Shown piece after piece: positions 22,851-28,569 of a DNA stretch of 28,569 nt. The notes below the pieces were generated by a model, which saw only the letters and a program-made list of their open reading frames with translations, was not told the origin of the DNA and made no database searches. Source of the DNA: CAG-632 sp963626805 (GTDB taxonomy: Bacteria; Bacillota; Clostridia; Lachnospirales; Lachnospiraceae); assembly GCA_963626805.1 (NCBI GenBank), contig CAVFXS010000043.1, positions 1-28,569 on the forward strand, read 5' to 3'. Position numbers and translations under genes: made by a program. Within the stretch, counting starts at the first letter, position 1. Every line of letters starts with the position of its first letter.

Positions 22851-23948
22851 ATGATGAAAAAGAATTATTTAAAGATGGCGGCTGTTGTGCTGCCATGTGC
22901 ATTGCTATTAACAGGCTGTTCAAACAGTAGTAGTACCAAGATGACGGATTACAGTCAGTATGTGATATTGGGTGAGTATATGGGAATTGGGTATACACCG
23001 GCATCTGTGGAGGTCACAGATGAGGAAATTCAGGCAGAGGTAGATTATTTCCTGCAGCAACTGGGTGATACTGAGGAGCTGGAGGAAGGAACCGTGAAGG
23101 ATGGAGATACAATCAATCTGGATTATATCGGATATGTAGACGGAGAGGCCTTCGAGGGCGGTTCTACAGATGGAGGTACGCAGCTGACCATCGGTTCTCA
23201 TACTTATATTGATGATTTTGAGGAACAATTGATTGGACACGAAGTCGGTGAAGAGGGAATCGAAGTAAATGTAACATTTCCGGATGATTATAAGAATCAG
23301 GACAATACGGTGTCTGATCTGGCAGGAAAGGATGCCACCTTTGTATGCACGATTAATTCTATTTATCAGACGACCTATCCGGAGGAACTGACCGATGAGC
23401 TGGTAGCAGAAAACACGAAATACGATACCGTGAATTCCTTTATGGATGGTCTGAAGATGGATTATGAGAGTTATAAACAGCAGCAGGCAGATAAGCAGGC
23501 AAAGGCTGATGTTATTACAAAGGTCATTGAAAATGCAACCTTCAGTGGTTATCCGGAGGAAGAGATTCAGGAGCTGACTGAGAAGACTGTGCAGGGTGCC
23601 AAGGATTCTGCAGAGTCTTACAGCATGGAATATGAAGATTATCTGGCCCTGATGAAGGATGAGGATGGCAATGCCTACACCAGTGATTCTTATAAGCAGG
23701 CCGCTGAGGATTATATCCGCGAACTGATGGAAGAGAAGATGGTAGTCTGCCAGATTGCAAAGCAGGAAGGGATTAAGGCATCAAAACAGGAAGTGGATGA
23801 CTATGTACAGGAAGAATGTGCGAACAATACCAGCCTGAGTGCAGATACGATGTATGAGCAATATTCGATGTCTGAATTGGCCTATGCAGTGGTATATGAT
23901 AAAGTTATGGATCTTTTAATGCAAAACGCTGTTGCAATTTCAGAATAG
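22851..23948 (+). CDS. Lipoprotein trigger factor/FKBP-type peptidyl-prolyl isomerase
   Basis: A 365-residue exported protein. The signal peptide ends in a lipobox (LLLTGC, Cys at residue 23), so it is lipid-anchored on the outer face of the membrane. An FKBP-type domain follows at about 80-165 (DGDTINLDYIGYVDGEAFEGG, then GSHTYIDDFEEQLIGHEVGE and VTFPDDY). The rest, 170-365, is the helical C-terminal domain of trigger factor (ENTKYDTVNSFMDGLK, then EEEIQELTEKTVQGAKDSAE). It lacks the ribosome-binding N-terminal domain of cytoplasmic trigger factor. It probably helps proteins fold after secretion, much as PrsA does. ATG at 22851 with GAAGGGA upstream. It stands alone; its 3' end contains the promoter of the following tRNA. 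Confidence 0.88.
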   Translation: MMKKNYLKMAAVVLPCALLLTGCSNSSSTKMTDYSQYVILGEYMGIGYTPASVEVTDEEIQAEVDYFLQQLGDTEELEEGTVKDGDTINLDYIGYVDGEAFEGGSTDGGTQLTIGSHTYIDDFEEQLIGHEVGEEGIEVNVTFPDDYKNQDNTVSDLAGKDATFVCTINSIYQTTYPEELTDELVAENTKYDTVNSFMDGLKMDYESYKQQQADKQAKADVITKVIENATFSGYPEEEIQELTEKTVQGAKDSAESYSMEYEDYLALMKDEDGNAYTSDSYKQAAEDYIRELMEEKMVVCQIAKQEGIKASKQEVDDYVQEECANNTSLSADTMYEQYSMSELAYAVVYDKVMDLLMQNAVAISE

Positions 23949-23960
23949 GTGTGATATAAT
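23932..23960 (+). promoter_or_regulatory. Promoter of tRNA-Leu, overlapping the foldase 3' end
   Basis: TTGCAA (23932-23937), 17-bp spacer, perfect TATAAT (23955-23960). The -35 is inside the last codons of the upstream gene. Confidence 0.82.
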
Positions 23961-23963
23961 AGC

Positions 23964-24003
23964 GTCTGTCAGTGGTTGAGAGTAAGAAAAACGACTGACA
24001 GAC
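23964..24003 (+). promoter_or_regulatory. Hairpin in the tRNA 5' leader
   Basis: GTCTGTCAGT (23964-23973) pairs perfectly with ACTGACAGAC (23994-24003), six bases before the mature tRNA. It could terminate the upstream gene (there is no T tract) or shape processing of the tRNA precursor. Confidence 0.7.
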
Positions 24004-24009
24004 AAAAAT

Positions 24010-24093
24010 GCAGTTGTGGCGGAATTGGCATACGCGCATGATTCAGGTTCATGTCCACGCAAGTGGGTTCGGGTTCAAGTCCCGTCAACTGCA
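24010..24093 (+). tRNA. tRNA-Leu (anticodon CAG)
   Basis: A class II tRNA of 84 nt. The acceptor stem pairs GCAGTTG (24010-24016) with CAACTGC (24086-24092), followed by discriminator A. The anticodon stem CATGA/TCATG encloses loop TTCAGGT with anticodon CAG at 24044-24046, reading CUG. The long variable arm CCAC-GCAA-GTGG is typical of Leu. The T arm contains GGTTCAAGTCC. The CCA end is not encoded. A fragment of an integrase gene lies just downstream, so this tRNA probably served as an integration site. Confidence 0.97.
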
Positions 24094-24101
24094 CTAAACA
24101 T

Positions 24102-24145
24102 AAGAGCCAGGAATGTTGAAAAATCAATGTTTCTGGCTCTTTTTT
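24102..24145 (+). terminator. Terminator of tRNA-Leu
   Basis: AAGAGCCAG (24102-24110) pairs with CTGGCTCTT (24133-24141), with a partly paired inner stem, followed by T6. Confidence 0.93.
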
Positions 24146-24184
24146 CTTTGTTGAAAATTGAAAGGGTAGCAAAAAGGTAGCAGG

Positions 24185-24430
24185 TTACAGAATTTTCTTC
24201 AATTTAATATGATCATACGTCTTGTTGATCGTAATGTATTCATCTGATATATCCGCCTGCTCCCGGGCACCCGCTTCACCGATCCGGAGTCCGGACAGGA
24301 GGATGCGTGTCAGGTGATACCATTGCAATTTGCCGGAGCTTTTCATATGATCCAGCAGGGCAGCAGCTTCGTCCGGTTCCAGGAACTTATCCTGAATGCG
24401 CTCTTTCTTGGTCTGTTCTTCCGATAAACC
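24185..24430 (-). pseudogene. Fragment of a tyrosine-type site-specific integrase
   Basis: Reverse-strand translation from about 24430 to a TAA at 24185 gives about 81 codons that read KKERIQDKFLEPDEAAALL, then WYHLTRILLSGLRIGEAGA, then EYITINKTYDHIKLKKIL. 'LLLTGLRiGEa.aL' is the box with the first catalytic Arg of phage and transposon integrases. The N-terminal DNA-binding domain and the C-terminal HxxR...Y part are missing, so it cannot be active. It lies 92 bp from tRNA-Leu, the usual place for an integrase of a tRNA-targeting element. The segment after its stop (TGCTACC twice) resembles sequence often seen at the end of such integrase genes. Confidence 0.8.
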
Positions 24431-24519
24431 TCATTGTACTGTTACTACTTGTGCATGTGGTCTATATCGGAATCCGATGTTATGTGAAAGACTGGCGGGA
24501 AGAACGGGGATATTATTAA
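24431..24519 (+). pseudogene. C-terminal tail of a lost membrane protein
   Basis: About 29 codons (LIVLLLLVHVVYIGIRCYV, then KDWREERGYY) in the + frame end at TAA 24517-24519 and are followed at once by a real terminator. A hydrophobic helix and a charged tail suggest the end of a membrane protein whose front was deleted where the integrase fragment now abuts. Family not recognised. Confidence 0.45.
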
Positions 24520-24522
24520 AGA

Positions 24523-24556
24523 AAAGTGGACAGCCAAGCCAGTGGTTGTCCGCTTT
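24523..24556 (+). terminator. Terminator of the lost membrane gene
   Basis: AAAGTGGACAGCCA (24523-24536), loop AGCCAG, TGGTTGTCCGCTTT (24543-24556): a 14-bp stem with two G-U pairs. Confidence 0.8.
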
Positions 24557-24594
24557 GCATATAGAATTAAAATTATAAAATTTGCAAATGTCTA

Positions 24595-24625
24595 TTGACT
24601 CTACAATCGATATAGAGTTTATGAT
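24595..24625 (+). promoter_or_regulatory. MerR-type promoter with 19-bp spacer and operator dyad
   Basis: TTGACT (24595-24600), a 19-bp spacer and TATGAT (24620-24625). The spacer region holds a dyad ACTCTA (24598-24603) - TAGAGT (24613-24618). An overlong spacer with a central dyad is the signature of promoters twisted into activity by MerR-family regulators. It drives the MATE gene, and the remains of a MerR-type gene follow, so the circuit is internally consistent. Confidence 0.85.
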
Positions 24626-24658
24626 ATGCTCATATCAGATAAGAAAGAGGAAAATGTT

Positions 24659-25674
24659 ATGGAAAAAAATCTTACAACTGGAAGTCTCCTGCAGAGGCTG
24701 TAAAAGGTACTGTCACATATCTGACAATCTGTTTTATAGGTATTCCGTTTATCACAGCGTACAACATCATCAGCTCTATTTTCAGAGGCATGGGAGACAG
24801 TAAAAGTCCGATGTATTTTATAGCTGTGGCATGTGTTGCCAATATTGTATTGGATTATCTTTTTATGGGAGCATTTAAACTTGGTCCGGCGGGTGCTGCA
24901 CTTGGAACAACTATTTCTCAGGCAATCAGTGTACTGGTATCTTTGACTGTCATTATTAAAAGAAAGAGCATAGCTCTTATTAAGACAGATTTCAGACCTC
25001 ATAGACCTGTTATGGGAAAAATATTATCTATTGGTATTCCAATCGCTGTACAGGATGGTCTGATTCAGGTGGCTTTTATTGTAATAACGATTATTGCTAA
25101 CCAGAGAGGATTAAATGATGCTGCAGCGGTCGGCATTGTAGAGAAAATTATGAGCTTTCTGTTTCTGGTTCCGTCTTCTATGTTATCAACTGTTTCAGCT
25201 CTTGGAGCACAGAATATCGGGGCAAATAAACCGGAAAGAGCAATTGCAACCTTGCGTTATGCCGTGATTATTGCAGTTGGATTCGGAATATTGTCGACTA
25301 TTACAATTCAATTTATCGCTGGATCAATAGTTGCTTTATTTACCGATGGAAATACATCAGCTGGAGCAGATGTAATAAGGCTTGGCAGTCAGTATTTGCG
25401 AGGTTATATCTTTGACTGTATTTTTGCAGGAATTCATTTTAGTTGCAGTGGCTATTTCTGTGCCTGTGGAAAATCCGGACTGTCATTCTTACATAACATC
25501 CTGGCAATTGTACTGGTTCGTATTCCGGGAGTTTATCTGACATCAAGAATATTTAAAACGACATTGTTTCCGATGGGACTTGCAACAGCAGCAGGTTCGT
25601 TGTTATCAGTGTTAATCTGTGTGATTGCATTTTATGTGATATACCATAAAGAACCGATAAAGAAGGGAGCGTGA
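24659..25674 (+). pseudogene. MATE-family multidrug efflux gene with an internal deletion and frameshift
   Basis: The ATG at 24659 begins MEKNLTTGS, the usual start of these MATE transporters, but the frame then runs into a stop at 24701. From about 24686 another frame continues SPAEAVKGTVTYLTICFIGIPFITAY and runs as a normal MATE protein (IISSIFRGMGDSKSPMYF, ANIVLDYLFMGAFKLGPAGAALGT) to 25674. Roughly 110 residues of the N-terminal membrane half are missing at the junction. The remainder (from an internal start near 24790) would give 294 residues, too short for the 12-helix transporter. The stop is followed four bases later by the MerR-type gene. Not likely to be functional. Confidence 0.85.
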
Positions 25675-25678
25675 TGAT

Positions 25679-26075
25679 ATGGACAGAAAAGGGTTATTTT
25701 CTATAGGTGAGGTATCAAAACTTTTTCACATAAGTGTCAGTAGTCTGCGTCATTATGAGAATGTTGGATTGCTTCACCCAGAATACGGGTTGTGTGGGTG
25801 GAAACACCTCTGAAAATAGAAGATTCGCAGGATATGGAAGCTCCTATTAGAAAGCTGGATCAGTCAAAGGCAGAGGCAGTTGTATTTCTTGGTAAAGTGG
25901 GACTTGGAATTTCCTCAGAGCATTTACAGACGGCAGAATACCAAAAATATGACGGTATCTTTTTAATACTGGATGATGAAGATATCTATGATGGAGAGAC
26001 AATGCCTGTGGAGGAATCATTATGTGTCCGTCTGTGCTTCCGGGGGAGTCATGCAGAAGCTCCAGAACACTATGC
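25679..26075 (+). pseudogene. MerR-family regulator with internal deletion and lost C-terminus
   Basis: The N-terminal winged helix-turn-helix is intact: MDRKGLFSIGEVSKLFHISVS, then SLRHYENVGLLHPEY, followed in that frame by a stop at 25811. In the next frame, from about 25790, the effector-binding domain resumes: VWVETPLKIEDSQDMEAPI, then AEAVVFLGKVGLGISSEHL and YDGIFLILDDEDIYDGE, and is cut off at about 26073, after PEHY. The middle (dimerisation helix and start of the ligand domain, perhaps 130 residues) and the C-terminus are missing. GGGAG precedes the ATG. It would have controlled the MerR-type promoter at 24595. Confidence 0.82.
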
Positions 26076-26237
26076 GGCAACAATAGCAAACAGTATTGGT
26101 ATATCAGTAATAACAAAGCTGTGATTCTTTCAAATATCATAACCGGAAATATAGATCTGCTAACTTTAGCTGCTGCCTGCATCGGAGTTACTGCATTGAT
26201 TTTTGCAGCCAAGGGCAATGTCTGGTCAATAGAGTAA
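26076..26237 (+). pseudogene. N-terminal fragment of a PnuC-type vitamin transporter
   Basis: The frame reads KQYWYISNNKAVILSNIITG, then NIDLLTLAAACIGVTALIFAAKGN and VWSIE before a stop at 26235. 'ligVta.if.aKGnvwgq' is a hallmark of the first part of PnuC, the nicotinamide riboside transporter family. Only about 53 codons remain, fused by deletion to the truncated MerR-type gene on the left and broken after the KGN motif on the right. It cannot transport anything. Confidence 0.65.
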
Positions 26238-26245
26238 ATTAATTC

Positions 26246-26420
26246 AAAAGCAAAAAGCTGATATACAGACGGAATCAGTCTATCATTCTTTCACTGGTGG
26301 TGAATCTTATATTCGGGAATCGGTGCGATCGGGGCATTTGTTGAACTGAGCATTCGCAATTATGTCATAGCACATAGGAATGAGCTGATGGTGGTCGAAG
26401 CTTCCATTGTCTTAAAATAA
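26246..26420 (+). pseudogene. Frameshifted membrane-protein fragment
   Basis: One frame gives KLIYRRNQSIILSLVVNLIFG; about 26318 the sense passes to the next frame, GIGAIGAFVELSIRNYVIAH, then RNELMVVEASIVLK, ending at TAA 26418-26420. The two halves make one plausible hydrophobic helix and a basic tail, so a one-base shift has probably occurred. The family is not recognised. It ends the decayed island; there is no ribosome site or start for it. Confidence 0.4.
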
Positions 26421-26445
26421 ACATCCTTGAAAAATACTTTCGGGC

Positions 26446-26483
26446 TTTAAGGTTCATTTAAGTATCGTGTTTTATAGTATAGT
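26446..26483 (+). promoter_or_regulatory. Promoter with an 11-bp direct repeat, likely OmpR/PhoB-type response-regulator site
   Basis: TTTAAG occurs at 26446-26451 and 26457-26462, exactly 11 bp apart, within TTTAAGGTTCA/TTTAAGTATCG. Tandem half-sites one helical turn apart are typical of OmpR/PhoB regulators. They sit where a -35 would be, before two overlapping TATAGT candidates (26473-26478 and 26478-26483), as in activator-dependent promoters. The 90-base leader to the lipoprotein start shows no other clear signal. Confidence 0.55.
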
Positions 26484-26570
26484 CAGAAAGCAGGAAAACA
26501 GAATCCGGAACTGCAATATCCTGCCGAAAGCTATGGATGACAGATATGAAACATGAAAGGTGGAATTGAT

Positions 26571-28397
26571 ATGAGAAGAAGAGAACTAATCACAATCTGC
26601 TGTGTAGCAGCCCTAGGACTTGCTATGACGGGATGTAACAGTACAACCGCCGGAACGGATACAGCGGTATCTGATTCGAAAGAGACAGAAAGTACATCGG
26701 TCAGTGGAAGAATTACAGAAATCGATGGCACACAGGTAACCGTACAGACCGGAGGTCAGAACCAGAATACACCGCCGGAGAAACCGGACAGTAACGGAAA
26801 CGACAGCGGCGACAATGGCAACCAGAATCAGGATACACCACCAGAGAAGCCGGATGGTGACGGAAACGGTAATGGCGACAATGGTAACCAGAATCAGAGC
26901 ACACTGCCGGAGAAGCCGGATGGTGACAGCAACGATAACAGTGATCAGAGCCAGAGTACACCGCCGGAGAAACCGGATGGTGACGGAAACGACAATGGCG
27001 GAGAAACCGGAGAGACCCGGACGTTTGATTTTTCAACCTGTACGATTTATAAGGATGGAGAGGAAATTACCATCGAGGATCTGCAGGAGAATGATCAGAT
27101 TACCATCACACTGGATCAGAATGATTCCGTGCTGAGCGTAGAAGTGCTATCTATGGATCAGCAGATGGGAAATGCACCCGGCGGATTTGGTGGATCTTCC
27201 GAGGTGACACAGGGCAGCAGCGCCAATACGATCACAGAAGCCGGAAGCTATTCCGATACGACCTATACCTCGACCGGAGATGATGAGAATGCATTGCGGA
27301 TCGATGGTGCAGAGGTAACACTGGATGGTATTACGGTCAATAAATCAGCCGGAGAGACCTCCAATACCGAAAACGGCGATTTCTATGGTGTCAATGCTGC
27401 GTTGCTGGCAACGAATGGAGCAAATGTAACGATCAGGAATGCGACTGTAACCTCCGATGCACAGAATGGAAATGGTGTATTCAGCTATGGAGAGGGAACT
27501 GTGGTAACGATTTCCGACTCCACAATTACAACAACAGCAGATAATTCCGGTGGTATCCAGACGACCGGTGGCGGCACCACCAATGCGGAAAATCTGACCG
27601 TAGAGACTTCCGGGAATTCCTCTGCAGCGATCCGGTCCGACCGGGGCGGCGGTACGGTAAATGTGGACGGTGGCACCTATACCAGTAACGGATATAATTC
27701 TCCGGCGGTTTATTCAACTGCGGATATTACGGTAAAGGATGCAACCCTGACAGCGAATAATTCGGAAGCCCTGGTAATTGAAGGCAAGAATTCTATTTCT
27801 CTGACCGACTGTGATGTAACCGGTAATATGAGTGATACGAAGGGCGCCAGCTCTGATGAGAATGTGCATAATGTAATGATCTACCAGTCTATGTCAGGAG
27901 ATGCGGATGTAGGAACTTCTACCTTTTCTATGACCGGTGGAAGTCTGACCGCCAGAAACGGAGATATGTTCTATATTACCAATACGCATTGTGTTTTGAC
28001 CCTGTCCGGTGTAGAGCTTCAGAATGAAGATACAGACGGATATCTGCTTCGGGTATGTGGCAACTCTGCCTCCCATGGATGGGGGACGGCAGGTGAAAAT
28101 GGCGCACAGGTAGAATTTACGGCAAATGATCAGGTTCTGGAGGGTGACATTCTGGTTGACAGTATTTCCACTCTGAACCTCACGTTGAGTAATGGCAGTG
28201 AATTTTCCGGAACAATTCAGATCGCAGATAATGAGGATGGCGGCACTGCCGTATCGGATAATGCGGTTGTGACAGTAGAAGAGGGCTGCACCTGGACACT
28301 GACCGGAGACTGTACGATCAGTTCGCTGACCAACCATGGAACAATTAATTACAACGGTCATACAATCACACTGGCAGACGGAACCGTACTGCAGTAA
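26571..28397 (+). CDS. Surface lipoprotein with a repetitive stalk and a beta-helix-like domain
   Basis: A 608-residue exported protein. The signal peptide ends in lipobox LAMTGC (Cys near residue 22), so it is lipid-anchored. Residues about 40-60 (VSGRITEIDGTQVTVQTGGQ) and 145-195 (FDFSTCTIYKDGEEITIEDL, then DQITITLDQND) form one small split domain, interrupted by a stalk of four repeats of the type TPPEKPDGDGN. From 220 to the end there are short repeated strands rich in Thr, Asn, Gly and Val (VTLDGITVNKSAG, ATVTSDAQNGNGV, STITTTADNSGGI, ATLTANNSEALVI), as in right-handed parallel beta-helix proteins such as adhesins or polysaccharide-binding proteins. ATG at 26571 fits AAAGGTGG (26556-26563); an upstream ATG at 26553 precedes that site. 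Ligand unknown. Confidence 0.82.
   Translation: MRRRELITICCVAALGLAMTGCNSTTAGTDTAVSDSKETESTSVSGRITEIDGTQVTVQTGGQNQNTPPEKPDSNGNDSGDNGNQNQDTPPEKPDGDGNGNGDNGNQNQSTLPEKPDGDSNDNSDQSQSTPPEKPDGDGNDNGGETGETRTFDFSTCTIYKDGEEITIEDLQENDQITITLDQNDSVLSVEVLSMDQQMGNAPGGFGGSSEVTQGSSANTITEAGSYSDTTYTSTGDDENALRIDGAEVTLDGITVNKSAGETSNTENGDFYGVNAALLATNGANVTIRNATVTSDAQNGNGVFSYGEGTVVTISDSTITTTADNSGGIQTTGGGTTNAENLTVETSGNSSAAIRSDRGGGTVNVDGGTYTSNGYNSPAVYSTADITVKDATLTANNSEALVIEGKNSISLTDCDVTGNMSDTKGASSDENVHNVMIYQSMSGDADVGTSTFSMTGGSLTARNGDMFYITNTHCVLTLSGVELQNEDTDGYLLRVCGNSASHGWGTAGENGAQVEFTANDQVLEGDILVDSISTLNLTLSNGSEFSGTIQIADNEDGGTAVSDNAVVTVEEGCTWTLTGDCTISSLTNHGTINYNGHTITLADGTVLQ
26764..27000 (+). repeat. Four in-frame tandem repeats coding the Pro/Glu/Lys/Asp/Gly/Asn stalk
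   Basis: Four imperfect units of about 57-66 bp each code QNQ(S/D)T(P/L)PEKPDGDGNDNGDNGN-like text. Unit starts are near 26762, 26822, 26888 and 26945. Copies differ by point changes and by whole codons, so copy number may vary between strains. Confidence 0.85.
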
Positions 28398-28398
28398 C

Positions 28399-28430
28399 CG
28401 GAAACTCAAGGCAGTAACCTTGAGTTTCCG
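28399..28430 (+). terminator. Terminator hairpin of the surface lipoprotein
   Basis: CGGAAACTCAAGG (28399-28411), loop CAGTAA, CCTTGAGTTTCCG (28418-28430): a perfect 13-bp stem. The following bases are A-rich rather than T-rich. Confidence 0.85.
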
Positions 28431-28474
28431 CAAAATGTAATTAAAAAATAGTTATGTCTTCCCAGAGCACCAAT

Positions 28475-28511
28475 CTGTCATTTTTTCGGAATTTTAGACT
28501 GACAGTTTTTT
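28475..28511 (+). terminator. Possible second terminator
   Basis: CTGTCA (28475-28480) pairs with TGACAG (28500-28505), followed by T6. The stem is short and the loop 19 bases. A further short hairpin AAGCCC/GGGCTT lies at 28530-28551 near the window end and may belong to the next, unseen gene. Confidence 0.5.
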
Positions 28512-28569
28512 GAGTAGAGGCACTTTAATAAGCCCCACCGGAATCGGGCTTTGGGAGGTATATTCTTTT

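Noticed and set aside
24010..26560. Second copy of the tRNA-Leu 3' end as the right attachment site
   Set aside because: I looked for a repeat of the tRNA end downstream and saw none within the window.
26713..27036. Reverse-strand open frame across the stalk repeats
   Set aside because: Produced by the repetitive coding sequence on the other strand; no start signals.

Overview
The window (about 28.6 kb, moderate GC) looks like chromosome from a Gram-positive anaerobe of the class Clostridia, most likely family Lachnospiraceae. The reasons are strong AGGAGG-type ribosome sites, near-consensus sigma-A promoters, anaerobic ribonucleotide reductase NrdDG, hybrid cluster protein, an Fe-S aldo/keto reductase, a lipoprotein form of trigger factor, and the style of the F-type ATP synthase operon. 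No ribosomal RNA genes are present, so the genus is not fixed.

Layout. 1-54 is the 3' end of a group II intron (tail of domain V and domain VI with a bulged A). 55-650 has no credible protein but is full of nested and long-range complementary segments and is proposed as a large structured RNA. 658-3701 carries a GNAT acetyltransferase, a DUF11-type surface/structural protein and cysK. cysK is preceded by a consensus promoter and a ~300-nt leader that encodes a short peptide with four consecutive Cys codons. 3776-8322 holds an SGNH hydrolase, hcp (reverse strand) and a divergent LacI-type regulator with two sugar-binding-like domains. 8450-9224 is an AT-rich reverse-strand pair of small exported proteins, one frameshifted in its signal peptide. 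9309-13166 carries an NSS amino-acid transporter, an acetylornithine-type aminotransferase and an Fe-S aldo/keto reductase.

13218-19653 is the complete ATP synthase operon atpB-E-F-(H+A)-G-D-C, in which the delta and alpha subunits are one continuous 678-residue polypeptide. 19773-22623 (reverse strand) is nrdD-nrdG with a sigma-A promoter and two NrdR-like boxes exactly 32 bp apart. 22789-24145 has a lipoprotein trigger factor/FKBP foldase and tRNA-Leu(CAG). 24185-26420 is a decayed island next to the tRNA: a tyrosine integrase fragment, a membrane-protein tail, a MATE efflux gene and its MerR-type regulator (both with internal deletions), a PnuC fragment and a frameshifted membrane fragment. 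26446-28430 is a beta-helix-like lipoprotein with a repetitive Pro/Asp/Asn/Gly stalk and a likely response-regulator site in its promoter.

The most notable items are the Cys-run leader peptide before cysK (a candidate cysteine attenuator), the ~590-nt structured RNA candidate, and the delta-alpha ATP synthase fusion, which raises a stoichiometry problem.
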